Assembly (NCBI GenBank): GCA_945957575.1
Contig: CAMFLW010000004.1
Span: 1 to 64,000, forward strand
Origin: an uncultured Aeromonas sp.
GTDB lineage: Bacteria; Pseudomonadota; Gammaproteobacteria; Enterobacterales; Aeromonadaceae
DNA length: 64,000 nt
Direction of reading: 5' to 3'
Shown here: piece by piece, positions 45,216 to 54,953 of the stretch
Numbering within the stretch: position 1 is the first letter of the stretch
How the letters are laid out: each line of letters starts with the position of its first letter
The notes under the pieces: model-generated
The model's input: only the letters and a program-made list of their open reading frames with translations
Database searches by the model: none
What the model was told of the DNA's origin: nothing
Program-made: the position numbers and the translations under genes

Positions 45216-46127
45216 TTAGATGGACTGCTCTTCGCCGCCCAGAGCGGCAAACAGCGCCGGGATGAACTGGGCCAGCTCGGCGGTCACCAGCGCGAAGTCG
45301 GCATCCAGACGGGCAGCCGGATCTTCGCTGGTCACGTCGTCGTTCTGCTCGCGTAGCTCTTCGCTGAACTTCAGGCGCTTGATGGAGAGATCATCCCCTA
45401 GCACGAAGCTGACGGTCTCGCCCCAGTTGAGGGCCAGCTTGGTCACCAGCTTGTCGTTGGCCAGGTGGTTCTTGATCTCGTCGGTCATCAGGTCCTGCTG
45501 CTTGCAGCGGATGATGCCACCGTGCTCCATGGCACTGCGCAGCTCGGCTTCGTCTTCCAGAGTGAAGGAAGCAGGCAGGTTGCCCTCGTTCAGCCACTCG
45601 GTCATGGTGATCTCGGGCGGGTTCTTGAGGGCCACCGGCACCACCGGCAGGGTGCCGATGGATTTGCGCAGCAGGGCCAGCAGGTCGTCCGCCTTCTTGG
45701 CGGAGCCCGCGTCCACCACCATCAGGTTGTCGGCCGGATTGATCCAGGCGAAGGTCTGGCTGGTACGGCTGAAGGCGCGCGGCAGCAGGGTATGGAGGAT
45801 CTCCTCTTTCAGCGCTTCCTTCTCTTTCTTCTTGAGGGCGCGGCCCTGCTCGAACTCGATCGCCTCTACTTTCTCCGCCAGCATCTCCTTGACCACGGTA
45901 CCGGGCAGCATCTTCTCCTCCTTGCGGGCGCAGATGAGGATATGGCCGGAGGCGCTGTGGGTCAGGGTTGAGCCGAATTTGCCAAGGGGCTTGACCCACC
46001 CGAAACGGGAGATGTCCTGACTGCCGCAAGGGGTGAAGGCACAGGCCTCCAGCTGGGTTTCCAGCTGATCCACGGTCAGGTCGAAGGGGCGGGTAAAGCG
46101 ATAAATCTGCAGGTTTTTAAACCACAT
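45216..46127 (-). CDS. rdgC: Recombination-associated protein RdgC
   Basis: RdgC is a ring-shaped double-stranded-DNA-binding protein that modulates RecA. I choose the ATG at 46127 (303 residues, MWFKNLQIYRFTRPFDLTVD), the conserved family start, with GAGG upstream. A longer open frame only extends into the promoter region. Family segments such as FTPCGSQDISRFGWVKPLG and the C-terminal KLALNWGETVSFVLGDDLSI are clear. It is monocistronic. Confidence 0.96.
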   Translation of the reverse strand: MWFKNLQIYRFTRPFDLTVDQLETQLEACAFTPCGSQDISRFGWVKPLGKFGSTLTHSASGHILICARKEEKMLPGTVVKEMLAEKVEAIEFEQGRALKKKEKEALKEEILHTLLPRAFSRTSQTFAWINPADNLMVVDAGSAKKADDLLALLRKSIGTLPVVPVALKNPPEITMTEWLNEGNLPASFTLEDEAELRSAMEHGGIIRCKQQDLMTDEIKNHLANDKLVTKLALNWGETVSFVLGDDLSIKRLKFSEELREQNDDVTSEDPAARLDADFALVTAELAQFIPALFAALGGEEQSI

Positions 46128-46307
46128 GGCGTCCTCGGTTTCGATAGATTGTCCGGCGGGCATTGTACTAGAGAGGCGCTTTGTGATCAGCCAATCATTC
46201 TCGCTAAATAAAGGGCGATCGACTTCACAGGGCGCCATCTCGGTTACCGGAACTGTCATCAAGTTCCCCTAGACTGCGAAGGTAAAGTTGTTAACAAGGA
46301 TGAAGTT

Positions 46308-46736
46308 ATGTTGCGACCCAGTCGCCCCGAAGACATGGACGAGATCGTCGAAATCTGGTTGCTGGCCTCCCTGCAGGCCCACGATTTCGTCGATGCTTCC
46401 TGCTGGTGGCAAGCTCAAGAGGATCTGCGTACCCGCTACCTCGAGCGCGCCACTATTTGGGTATTCGAGGAGCGCGGCGACCTGCTCGGGTTCATGGCGC
46501 TGGTGGACAACTACCTCGCCGCACTGTTCGTGCGCCCTGACCGACAGGGACGGGGCGTCGGCCACGCCCTGCTGCAGGAGGCCAAGCGTCAGGGGGCGTC
46601 GCTCCACGCCAGAGTCTTCGTGGAAAACTCTCAGGCGGTGCGCTTCTACCGCCGCCACGGCTTCGTCATCGAGGCAGAGGAGTCCGATCCCCTCACCGGC
46701 CACCCCCAGTACAAGATGTGCTGCGAACCCGCATGA
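46308..46736 (+). CDS. GNAT-family N-acetyltransferase
   Basis: This 142-residue protein has the acetyl-CoA-binding motif A in LFVRPDRQGRGVGHALLQEA (about residues 72-92) and the C-terminal VENSQAVRFYRRHGFVIEAE segment. The beginning (IVEIWLLASLQAHDFVDASC WW) and overall pattern resemble E. coli YjaB. Its substrate cannot be told. It starts about 180 nt after the divergent rdgC and may precede sbcD in the same transcript. Confidence 0.87.
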   Translation: MLRPSRPEDMDEIVEIWLLASLQAHDFVDASCWWQAQEDLRTRYLERATIWVFEERGDLLGFMALVDNYLAALFVRPDRQGRGVGHALLQEAKRQGASLHARVFVENSQAVRFYRRHGFVIEAEESDPLTGHPQYKMCCEPA

Positions 46737-46839
46737 ACTGACGGCAGCCCCCTGTTTTACTTGAAAAAAGCACGGGGCATCCTCATCTTGTCACCATCGG
46801 GTGCCACCGGCACCGTCCCAGGATCCGGGTTGCTTTCTC

Positions 46840-48066
46840 ATGAAAATCCTCCATACCGCCGACTGGCATCTTGGCCATCAACTCCATGGTCATGACCGCC
46901 GTTTTGAACATGATGCCTTTCTCGACTGGCTGAGCGACACCCTCAAGGCGCGCGAGATCGACGCCCTGCTGGTGGCGGGCGATCTGTTCGATACCGCCAA
47001 TCCGCCCGCCAGCGCCTGGCAACAACTCTACCGTTTTCTGGCGCGGCTGCGCGCCGAGCTGCCCCACCTCAACATGGTGCTGATTGGCGGCAACCACGAC
47101 TCCCCCTCCAAGCTCGATGCCCCCCACGAGCTGCTGCGCGCCTTTGACCTGCATCTGGTGGGCAGCATCAGCCGCGATGGCGATGGCAAACTCGACACCG
47201 ACCGCCTGCTGGTACCGCTACAAGACCGGGCGGGCAAGATTGCCGCCTGGTGCGCCGCCGTGCCGTTCCTGCGCAGCAGCGACTTGCGGGTGGAGCAGCT
47301 GGCAGAGGAGCAAGACAGACTGATCGAAGGGGTACGCCAGATCTACGCCGAGGTGCTGACTGAAGGGCGCGCCCGCTGCGGCGAGGCTCTGCCGCTTATC
47401 GCCATGGGCCATGCCTATCTGGCGGCGGGCCAGCTCTCCGAGCTTTCGGAGCGGCGGGTGCTTGGTGGCAACCAGCACGCCCTGCCCGCCGAACTCTTTG
47501 TCGGTGCCGACTACACCGCGCTCGGTCACCTCCATCTGGCCCAGAGCCCGGCTGAGGGGGTGCACTACAGCGGCTCGCCGCTGCCGCTTTCGCTCGCCGA
47601 AGCCAACTATAACCATCAGGTGCTGGAAGTGACCTTTGCAGAGGGCAAACTGGCCGGGCTGGAGCGGATCCCGGTGCCCCGTGCGGTGGAGATGATCCGC
47701 CTGCCCCAGAGCACCCTCGACGAGGCGCTCAACGCCATCACATCGCTCGAGCTGCCTGCAGCGCCACAAGAAGCACAGCCCTTCCTCGAAGTGCGGTTGC
47801 TGCTGCCCAAGCCAGAGGCCCGCATCCGCGAGCGGATTCTGGCTGCCATCGCCGACAAACCGGTGCGGCTGGCCCGCATCAGCACCCAGTATCAGGGTTC
47901 AGGCGAAGGACTGGCCGATGGTCGCGAACGGCGCAGGCTCGATGAGCTCTCCCCCACCGAGGTGTTTCGCCTCTGCTATCAGCGCCAGTTCGAGGGGGAG
48001 CCCGAGGCACAACTGGTCGCCTCGTTTGAAGAGATCCTGGAGCAGGTGAAGGAGTCTAACCAATGA
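46840..48066 (+). CDS. sbcD: Exonuclease subunit SbcD
   Basis: SbcD is the Mre11-type nuclease subunit of the SbcCD complex, which cleaves hairpins and blocked DNA ends. I choose the ATG at 46840 (408 residues, MKILHTADWHLGHQLHGHDR). The phosphoesterase motifs are visible: HTADWHLG, LLVAGDLFDTANPP, IGGNHDSPSKL, and later GHAYLAAGQ and YTALGHLHLAQSP. The start overlaps nothing upstream, while the stop overlaps the sbcC start by 4 nt. Confidence 0.96.
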   Translation: MKILHTADWHLGHQLHGHDRRFEHDAFLDWLSDTLKAREIDALLVAGDLFDTANPPASAWQQLYRFLARLRAELPHLNMVLIGGNHDSPSKLDAPHELLRAFDLHLVGSISRDGDGKLDTDRLLVPLQDRAGKIAAWCAAVPFLRSSDLRVEQLAEEQDRLIEGVRQIYAEVLTEGRARCGEALPLIAMGHAYLAAGQLSELSERRVLGGNQHALPAELFVGADYTALGHLHLAQSPAEGVHYSGSPLPLSLAEANYNHQVLEVTFAEGKLAGLERIPVPRAVEMIRLPQSTLDEALNAITSLELPAAPQEAQPFLEVRLLLPKPEARIRERILAAIADKPVRLARISTQYQGSGEGLADGRERRRLDELSPTEVFRLCYQRQFEGEPEAQLVASFEEILEQVKESNQ

Positions 48067-51000
48067 AAATCTTGTCTCTGTCTGGTGAGAATCTGGCCAG
48101 TCTGACCGGCACCTTCACCATCGACTTTACCCGCGGGGCACTCGGCGCCGCGGGGCTGTTTGCCATCACCGGCAATACCGGCGCCGGCAAGAGCACATTG
48201 CTCGACGCCATTTGTCTCGCCCTCTACGACGAGATGCCGCGCTTTATCGCCAATCGCAAGAACGTGGCCGAAGTGGGCCGCATGGATGACGAGGAGAAGC
48301 TCAAGGCCAACGACGTGCGCGGCATCCTCAGCCGCGGTCACGCCAGCGGCTTTGCCGAGGTGCAGTTTCGCGGCTGCGATGGCCGCATCTGGCTGGCCCG
48401 CTGGGCGGTACGCCGCGCCCGCAACCGTTCGGAGGGGCGCTTTCAGGCACAGGAGCGCACCCTGACCGATGTCGAGTCGGGTCAGGTTTTCTCCGGCAGC
48501 AAGCGGGAGCTGCAGGATCGCATCGACGAGCTGGTGGGTCTCTCCTGGGAGCAGTTCCGCCGCGCGGTGATCCTGCCGCAGGGGGAGTTTGCCGCCTTCC
48601 TCAAATCGGACGCCAACGAGCGCTCCGCCCTGCTCGAACGAATGACCGGCACCGAGCTCTATTCTGCCATCTCCATCCAGACCTATGAGCGGGCGCGGGA
48701 GGAGCAGCAGAAGCTGGCCGCCATCACTCAACGCCTCGGCGACGTGGCGCTGATGGACGAGGCGACACGCGAGCAGTGGGTAAGCCGGCAGATGAGCCTC
48801 GCCACCACTCTCAAGCATGAGCAGCAACAGCAGCAGCTGATGCAGGATCTGCGTGACCTCAACATCCGCATTGCCGCCCAGTTGCAGGGCTGCGCCGAAG
48901 GGCAGGCGGCGCTCGATGCCGCCCTGCAGGCCCACGGCGCCGCCGCGCCCGAGCGCGAGGAGTTTGCCCGCGCCGAGCAGGCGCAAGTGGCCCGCGCCGA
49001 TCACGACGAGCTGGCCCGCCTCACTCTGGAAGTGCAGCAGCAGGAGAAGGTGATCGCCGAGCTGGGACCGGAGCTGGCCAAGCTCGAGGAGCAGACCCAG
49101 CAGAGCGCGCTGACCGAACAGCAACTGCTGGCGGAGAAGATCGCCGCCGAGCGGGAATGGGGCGCCCTGCAACCCGAACTCAAGCGGGCACAGGAGCTCG
49201 ATACCCGTATCCGGGAAAAAGTGCAGCAGTTGCAGAAGATCCAGCAGGAGGGAGCGCAGGAGCGAGAAGTGCAGCTCACCCTCGAGCAGGGTTGGCGCGA
49301 GCAGAGCCGACAGGTAGAACTGCTCAAGCAGCAGCACCAGCAGTGGGGGCTCTGGCTCGAAGAGCACAAGGAGCTGGCCCCGGTGGCCCGCCAGTGGCAG
49401 CCCCTGCTCACCGCCATGCAGGATTGGGCCGACGATGCCGACAAGCTGCAACAGCTGCTCACCCTGCGGGATCACAAGCTGCGCGCCCTGCAACAGTTGC
49501 AGCGCCAGCTGGAGCAAGGCCAGCAGGAGCGCGACTACTGGCAACAGGAGCAGGCGCGGCTACAACAGCAACAAAATGAGTTGCAGGAGCAGCAGTGGGA
49601 GAGCCGCCTCGCCAAGGCGCAGGAGCAGTGGCAACAGCAGACCGAGCAACTGGGCCAGCTGCGCCAGCTGCTGGAGCTGGCCGATTATGGCCGCAACCAC
49701 GGCGAGCAGCATGGCCGCCTGCAGCAGGAGATTGCCCAGCTGGAGCAGGCCCTCGGCAAGCTGGCCACCCTCGGCGAAGATCTGGCCCCCGCCCGCGAGC
49801 GGCTCGCCCTGCAGCGGGATGAGGCGCGCCACGCGCTGGAGCAGTCCCGCGCCATCGCCAGCTTCGAGCAGTATCGCCATATCCTGAGCGATGGCTCCCC
49901 CTGCCCGCTCTGTGGTGCCGAGGAGCATCCCTACAGCCAGAGCCAGCCGCAGGTGGCGGGGATCCTAGGTCAGCTGGCAGAGAGGGCCCGCAGTCTGGAG
50001 CTCGAATGGGAGCGGCTCAACCATCAATACATTCAGTGCGAGAGCGAGCGTCAGGAGCTGGCCCGTCAGCTGGCGGTGCGCCAGCAGCACCTGCCGGAGC
50101 TGGAGGCGCGCGCCGAGCAGCTGACCCAGCGCTGGCAACAGCTGGGGGGAGATACCCTGCTGGGCCATCCGCTGCCGCTGCGCCAAAGTCCAATCGAGTG
50201 GAACGAGCTGATGAGCACCCTGCTCGGCCGTGGCCAGGCGCTGGAGCAGGGGTTGGCCCACAGCCAGCAGCTGCTGCGTCAGGCCCAGCTCGGTCAGCAA
50301 CAGTTGCAAGGGGTGCGTCAGCAACTGAGCCAGCTGGGCGCCCAGCACCAGCAGTTTGACCAGCAGTGGCAAGAGGCCGACCGCCAGCGCATCGCGCTGG
50401 AAGGGGAAGTGAAGGGGATGGGCGAGCAGGAAGCGACCCTGCGCCAGCGCCTCGAACAGGGTGCCCAGCGCCTCGACGAACAGATGGGCGGCCAACCGTG
50501 GCGCCAGTGGCTCGGCAGCCAGCAGTGGCACGAATGGCAACGGGCCTGCGAGGCCTGGCTGCACGGCCAGAGTGAGTGGGAGCGGCTGGCCAGCGAGATC
50601 GCCAGCCTGACCCCGGCTCTGAGCGCACAGGAGGCTCGCCTGCAGACCCAGCGCGAACTGCTGCACAAGCTGGAGCGGGACTACAAGGAGCACGACCAGC
50701 AGCGGCAGGGACTGCTGACCAGCCGCGCGGCCTGTCTGGGTGGCGAGGAGATCGCACTGGTCGAGAACCGCTGGCAGCAACGACTGCAGCAGCTCGCCAG
50801 CGAACTGGAGGCGATGCAACAGAGCGCCCGCGCCCTGCGCGAGCGGCAGACCGAGCTCAGGGCCCGCCTCAGCCATGTGGAGCAGGAGAAGCAGGTGGGC
50901 AGCCGCCGCAAACGGGAGGTGCTGGGCCGCTGGGCTGCCCACGCCAGTACCCTCGGCATCGCCGAATATGACCTGCGCCGCCTGCTCGCGATCAGCCCCG

Positions 51001-51815
51001 ATGAGCTCAAGGCGCGCCGTGCCGCCCTGCAAGGGCTGGAGGATGCGGTTGGCGAGGCGCGCACCCGCCTTGCCGAGCGGCAGCGGGCGCTGGCGCTGGA
51101 GGAGAGCAAGCGGGAACGCTATCGCGAGCATCACCCCGAGCTGGCTGCCCTGCCGCAGGAGGAGCTGGTGCTACGGCTCACGGCGCTGGAAACCCACTGC
51201 CGCGAGCTCGACGAGCAACTGTTCGAGTGCAAGAGCACGCTGGCACAGGCCGAAGCCGCCGCCATCAAGGTGGGCAGCCTGCAGCAGGAGCTCGCCAGCC
51301 AGCAGGCGGTGGCCGACCACTGGCAGCATCTGTGCGATCTGATCGGGCAAGCCAACGGCGCCAAGTTCCGCACCTTTGCCCAGAGCCTTACCCTCGAACG
51401 CCTGCTGCTGGAGGCCAACGCCCAGCTCGCCGAGCTGTCGCCGCGCTATCGGCTGGAGCGGGTGCCAGGCACCGATCTGGCGCTGCAGGTGGTGGATCTC
51501 GATATGGGGGACGAGGTGCGCTCGGTGGACTCCCTCTCCGGCGGCGAGAGCTTTCTGGTGTCGCTGGCTCTGGCACTGGCCCTCTCCAGCCTCTCGTCAC
51601 GGCAGACCCAGGTCGAGTCGCTGTTTATCGACGAAGGGTTCGGCACCCTGGATCCGGACAGTCTGGATCTGGCGCTTTCCAGCCTCGACTCACTGCAGGC
51701 GGCCGGCCGCCAGATCGGGGTCATCTCCCACGTCCAAACCCTGGTGGAGCGGATTGGCGTGCAGATCAGGGTCGAAGCCCTCGGTGGCGGCGAAAGCTGG
51801 GTGGTGGTTCCCTGA
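48063..51815 (+). CDS. sbcC: Exonuclease subunit SbcC
   Basis: SbcC is the Rad50-type SMC-like ATPase partner of SbcD. The 1250-residue protein has the N-terminal Walker A ITGNTGAGKSTLLDAICLAL (about residues 35-54), two very long glutamine- and leucine-rich coiled coils, and the central zinc hook CPLC in SPCPLCGAEEHPY (about residue 617). A C-terminal ABC signature SLSGGESFLVSLALALALSS and Walker B FIDEGFGTLDPDSL (about 1185-1198) follow. It is longer than E. coli SbcC (about 1050 residues) because of the coils. Confidence 0.96.
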   Translation: MKILSLSGENLASLTGTFTIDFTRGALGAAGLFAITGNTGAGKSTLLDAICLALYDEMPRFIANRKNVAEVGRMDDEEKLKANDVRGILSRGHASGFAEVQFRGCDGRIWLARWAVRRARNRSEGRFQAQERTLTDVESGQVFSGSKRELQDRIDELVGLSWEQFRRAVILPQGEFAAFLKSDANERSALLERMTGTELYSAISIQTYERAREEQQKLAAITQRLGDVALMDEATREQWVSRQMSLATTLKHEQQQQQLMQDLRDLNIRIAAQLQGCAEGQAALDAALQAHGAAAPEREEFARAEQAQVARADHDELARLTLEVQQQEKVIAELGPELAKLEEQTQQSALTEQQLLAEKIAAEREWGALQPELKRAQELDTRIREKVQQLQKIQQEGAQEREVQLTLEQGWREQSRQVELLKQQHQQWGLWLEEHKELAPVARQWQPLLTAMQDWADDADKLQQLLTLRDHKLRALQQLQRQLEQGQQERDYWQQEQARLQQQQNELQEQQWESRLAKAQEQWQQQTEQLGQLRQLLELADYGRNHGEQHGRLQQEIAQLEQALGKLATLGEDLAPARERLALQRDEARHALEQSRAIASFEQYRHILSDGSPCPLCGAEEHPYSQSQPQVAGILGQLAERARSLELEWERLNHQYIQCESERQELARQLAVRQQHLPELEARAEQLTQRWQQLGGDTLLGHPLPLRQSPIEWNELMSTLLGRGQALEQGLAHSQQLLRQAQLGQQQLQGVRQQLSQLGAQHQQFDQQWQEADRQRIALEGEVKGMGEQEATLRQRLEQGAQRLDEQMGGQPWRQWLGSQQWHEWQRACEAWLHGQSEWERLASEIASLTPALSAQEARLQTQRELLHKLERDYKEHDQQRQGLLTSRAACLGGEEIALVENRWQQRLQQLASELEAMQQSARALRERQTELRARLSHVEQEKQVGSRRKREVLGRWAAHASTLGIAEYDLRRLLAISPDELKARRAALQGLEDAVGEARTRLAERQRALALEESKRERYREHHPELAALPQEELVLRLTALETHCRELDEQLFECKSTLAQAEAAAIKVGSLQQELASQQAVADHWQHLCDLIGQANGAKFRTFAQSLTLERLLLEANAQLAELSPRYRLERVPGTDLALQVVDLDMGDEVRSVDSLSGGESFLVSLALALALSSLSSRQTQVESLFIDEGFGTLDPDSLDLALSSLDSLQAAGRQIGVISHVQTLVERIGVQIRVEALGGGESWVVVP

Positions 51816-51867
51816 GAGCCTTCGGCTCAATCACCAGTACCATCGGCTCAACCCCCACGCCGTAAAC

Positions 51868-51898
51868 AACAAGCTCCCGCCAATTGGCGGGGCTTGTT
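51868..51898 (+). terminator. Terminator after sbcC
   Basis: An AACAAGC...CCCGCC arm (51868-51881) pairs with GGCGGG...GCTTGTT (51886-51898) around an AATT loop. It lies between two convergent genes, so it could terminate both. Confidence 0.7.
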
Positions 51899-51907
51899 GA
51901 GAGGCTA

Positions 51908-52672
51908 TCAGCCGAAGCGGTAGGCGCCCATATAGAGGCTGCCGCCATCCCAGCTCTCATGCAGCCGGGTCGGCGCCACACCATCGGCTGCCCCCAACGC
52001 CACAAAGAGCGGGCGCAGGTGGTCATCGTGGGGATGGGACTCCACCGCTCCGGGAGCCTGCTGGCGATAGTCTAGCAGCGCCAGCCGATCCTCCTCGGCC
52101 ATCTTCTGCTCCAGCCAGTCGACAAACTGGCTGGCACACTCCGGCACCGGCGAGCCTTCCGGCGCCAGCGCCCGCAGGTTGTGGGTGATGGCACCGGAGG
52201 CGAGGATGCCAATCCCCTGACTACGCAGCTCACCCAGCACCTCCCCCAGTTGCCACAACTGGGCCGGAGTGAAGCTCGCGGGGATGGAGATCTGCACCAG
52301 CGGGATCTCGCTATCAGGGTCTATCAGGGAGAGCGGCGACCAGACCCCGTGATCCAGTTCGCGCCGCACCGGGGTGGCCGCCAGCCCCGCCAGCGCCAGT
52401 TGGTCGCTCACCCCTTGTTGCAGCCACTCGGGGCTGCTGGCAGGCCAGCGCATCCGGTAGAGGGGCTCGGGAAAGCCGTAAAAGTCGTACATCAAGGCCG
52501 GTTTGGGCTCGACGTTGATCTGCAGCTCGCGGCTGAACCAGTGGGCGGAGATGACCACCAGCCCCTTGAGCTCACCCAGCCGCAGGGTTCGCAGAAAGCG
52601 GGTGGCGGGTTGCTCACGCAGCACCAGATCCGGTGCGCCATGAGAGATAAACCAGACAGGGGCGAGGGACAT
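51908..52672 (-). CDS. ygiD: 4,5-DOPA-extradiol-dioxygenase-like protein (YgiD family)
   Basis: This 254-residue protein belongs to the class III extradiol dioxygenase superfamily (LigB type) of which E. coli YgiD and plant DODA are members; the bacterial enzyme is reported to cleave L-DOPA. The metal-binding histidines are apparent in ISHGAPDLVL (about residue 10), SAHWFS (about 43) and in GAITHNLRAL and HPHDDHLRPL further on. The start has GGAGT about 8 nt upstream. It is monocistronic. The physiological substrate is unproved. Confidence 0.85.
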   Translation of the reverse strand: MSLAPVWFISHGAPDLVLREQPATRFLRTLRLGELKGLVVISAHWFSRELQINVEPKPALMYDFYGFPEPLYRMRWPASSPEWLQQGVSDQLALAGLAATPVRRELDHGVWSPLSLIDPDSEIPLVQISIPASFTPAQLWQLGEVLGELRSQGIGILASGAITHNLRALAPEGSPVPECASQFVDWLEQKMAEEDRLALLDYRQQAPGAVESHPHDDHLRPLFVALGAADGVAPTRLHESWDGGSLYMGAYRFG

Positions 52673-52783
52673 AAAGCGGACTCCAACAAGGTATCAGGGG
52701 GCGATACCGGAGGGGATATCGCTGTTGGAATCGATTATCCCCCTGCCATTTCAGGTGAACAATCCAGCAAAACAGATAAGCAC

Positions 52784-52802
52784 TATCAACCAATGGTTGA
52801 TA
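52784..52802. repeat. Short inverted repeat
   Basis: TATCAACC (52784-52791) and GGTTGATA (52795-52802) form a perfect 8-bp inverted repeat with a 3-nt loop, between the YgiD-type gene and the small membrane protein gene. It may be an operator or the transcript end of the latter. Confidence 0.45.
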
Positions 52803-52839
52803 ATTTCACGCCTTCACGACCGGTAAGCAGCAATAGATA

Positions 52840-53082
52840 TCAAGGCCGCCGTGCTTCCGACTGCGGTCGGGCTGCGCGAGGCGTCATCCGGGTCGCCGCG
52901 CTGTGATCCTGCCACTCTCGCCACGCCAATCCCTCAGCGGCCGCCTCCCCTGTCACCGGGTGGGAGAAGATCGTCAACAGACCGGCGTTGTCAGGCCAGT
53001 AGCGGGCTGGCAGCGTCTGAACCAGCAGCAGGGCGCTACCCAGCAAGAGCAGAGCCCATCCGGTTTCATGGCTGTTTTTCAT
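52840..53082 (-). CDS. Small predicted membrane protein
   Basis: I do not recognise this gene. The likely start is the ATG at 53082 (80 residues), because AAGGAGG lies 5 nt upstream, one of the strongest ribosome binding sites in the window. The protein has one hydrophobic helix near the N-terminus (ALLLLGSALLLVQTLPARYW, about residues 9-28), which could be a signal or anchor. It ends with a basic, Pro/Arg-rich tail. The strong ribosome site supports real translation. Confidence 0.6.
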   Translation of the reverse strand: MKNSHETGWALLLLGSALLLVQTLPARYWPDNAGLLTIFSHPVTGEAAAEGLAWREWQDHSAATRMTPRAARPQSEARRP

Positions 53083-53271
53083 CCCGACCTCCTTCACCCA
53101 TGCGCCGATGAACTAACATTTTTGCGAAAGCCGGTGACAAGACGGTGACAGCGGGCGGGTGGTCATTTTACAACATCTGAACCTCAACCCGGCCAAACAA
53201 CCACAGACGGCAACATTTGTATCCCTTCACCCAGAACCTGTGGCTGTATGCTCTAAAATGTGACTCACAGG

Positions 53272-53315
53272 AAAACGTTATCCCTGAAAAGAAAACGTTA
53301 TCTGGTCAAAACGTT
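53272..53315 (+). promoter_or_regulatory. Three AAAACGTT repeats upstream of pykF
   Basis: AAAACGTT occurs at 53272-53279, 53292-53299 and 53308-53315; the first two share GAAAACGTTATC. The core AACGTT is palindromic and resembles the centre of the Cra (FruR) box, which controls pykF in E. coli. They lie 36-80 bp before a TATATT (53351-53356) that could be the -10 element. The rest of 53083-53390 shows nothing else I can name. Confidence 0.5.
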
Positions 53316-53390
53316 GTTTCTGGATCATAAAAAGATTCCAAAAACTGGTGTATATTGCTCGGCGGAAATTCCTTAACCATGAAGATTGAC

Positions 53391-54803
53391 ATGAAAAAGA
53401 CCAAAATTGTCTGCACCATCGGTCCGAAGACCGAATCCAAAGAAATGCTGGCCAAAATGCTGGACGCCGGCATGAACGTCATGCGCCTGAACTTCTCCCA
53501 CGGTGACTACGCCGAGCACGGCAGCCGCATCAGCAACCTGCGCGCTGTGATGGCCGAGACCGGCAAGCACGCAGCTATCCTGCTGGACACCAAGGGTCCG
53601 GAAATTCGTACCATGAAGCTGGAAGGCGGCAACGACGTCGCGCTGGTCGCTGGCCAGACTTTCACTTTCACCACCGACCAGACCGTGGTTGGCAACAAAG
53701 ACAAAGTGGCCGTGACCTATGCAGGTTTCGCCAACGATCTGCGCGTCGGCAACCGCATCCTGGTTGATGACGGCCTGATCGGTCTGGACGTTATCGAAAT
53801 CACCGAGCGCGAAGTTATCTGTAAAGTGCTGAACAACGGTGACCTGGGCGAGAACAAAGGCGTTAACCTGCCGGGCGTCTCCATCAAGCTGCCGGCCCTG
53901 GCCGAGAAAGACAAGCGCGACCTGATCTTCGGTTGCGAGCAAGGCGTTGATTTCGTTGCAGCCTCCTTCATTCGCAAGAAAGAAGACGTGCTGGAAATCC
54001 GTGAGCACCTGAAAGCCCACGGTGGCGAGAACATCCAGATCATCTCCAAGATCGAAAACCAGGAAGGTCTGGACAACTTCGACGAGATCCTGGCTGTTTC
54101 CGACGGAATCATGGTTGCTCGTGGCGACATGGGTGTCGAGATCCCGGTTGAAGAAGTTATCTTCGCCCAGAAGATGATCATCGAGAAGTGCAACAAAGCC
54201 CGCAAAGTGGTTATCACCGCCACCCAGATGCTGGACTCCATGATCAAGAACCCGCGTCCGACCCGCGCCGAAGCCGGCGACGTGGCCAACGCCATCCTGG
54301 ACGGTACCGACGCAGTGATGCTGTCCGGTGAGTCCGCCAAGGGTAAGTACCCGCTGGAAGCCGTGACCATCATGGCCACCATCTGCGAGCGTACCGATGC
54401 CGTGATGCCGTCCAACCTGTCTGCTGCCAACGACAGCAACAAGCTGCGCATCACCGAAGCGGTCTGCAAAGGCGCGGTAGAGACCTCCGAGAAGCTGGAC
54501 GCCCCGCTGATCGTGGTTGCCACCGAAGGCGGCAAATCTGCCAAGGCCATTCGCAAGTACTTCCCGAAAGCCTGGATCCTGGCGATCACCACCAACAAGA
54601 AGACTGCTGCCCAGCTGGTTCTGACCAAGGGCGTAGTTGCTCACGTGGTTGACAGCATCGCCTCTACCGACGATTTCTATCGCATCGGTAAAGAAGCCGC
54701 GCTGGAAATCGGCATGGGTCTGAAAGGTGACGTGGTTGTGATGGTCTCCGGTGCTCTGGTACCGAGCGGCACCACCAACACCGCTTCTGTTCACGTTCTT
54801 TAA
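53391..54803 (+). CDS. pykF: Pyruvate kinase I PykF
   Basis: PykF makes pyruvate and ATP from phosphoenolpyruvate and ADP at the end of glycolysis and is activated by fructose-1,6-bisphosphate. The start at 53391 ([16 protein letters not shown]) gives 470 residues, the length of the E. coli enzyme, to which it is close throughout. Active-site segments include the NFSHGD stretch, [26 protein letters not shown] and [16 protein letters not shown], then [20 protein letters not shown]. An in-frame ATG 12 nt upstream is possible but has no better ribosome site. Confidence 0.97.
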   Translation: MKKTKIVCTIGPKTESKEMLAKMLDAGMNVMRLNFSHGDYAEHGSRISNLRAVMAETGKHAAILLDTKGPEIRTMKLEGGNDVALVAGQTFTFTTDQTVVGNKDKVAVTYAGFANDLRVGNRILVDDGLIGLDVIEITEREVICKVLNNGDLGENKGVNLPGVSIKLPALAEKDKRDLIFGCEQGVDFVAASFIRKKEDVLEIREHLKAHGGENIQIISKIENQEGLDNFDEILAVSDGIMVARGDMGVEIPVEEVIFAQKMIIEKCNKARKVVITATQMLDSMIKNPRPTRAEAGDVANAILDGTDAVMLSGESAKGKYPLEAVTIMATICERTDAVMPSNLSAANDSNKLRITEAVCKGAVETSEKLDAPLIVVATEGGKSAKAIRKYFPKAWILAITTNKKTAAQLVLTKGVVAHVVDSIASTDDFYRIGKEAALEIGMGLKGDVVVMVSGALVPSGTTNTASVHVL

Positions 54804-54821
54804 TCGGAACTGAACAAGCTG

Positions 54822-54851
54822 AAAACGGCGCCTGCGGGCGCCGTTTTTTTT
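54822..54851 (+). terminator. Terminator after pykF
   Basis: ACGGCGCC (54825-54832) and GGCGCCGT (54837-54844) form a strong stem followed by eight T residues. Confidence 0.95.
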
Positions 54852-54953
54852 ATCCCTCCCCCCTGCTTCGCACAGGGTGCCGGTGTTAGAATCCCCGCGG
54901 ATTTAATCTAGGTGGGACGTTTCCCAATTACCGCGCAAGAACCCGGAAGTTAT

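Noticed and set aside
47979..49544. 521-codon minus-strand leucine-rich frame opposite sbcC
   Set aside because: Produced by the CAG/CTG-rich coiled-coil coding of sbcC read in reverse; not a real leucine-rich protein.
53373..54794. 473-codon minus-strand frame opposite pykF
   Set aside because: pykF is unmistakable on the plus strand; the reverse frame has no known domain.
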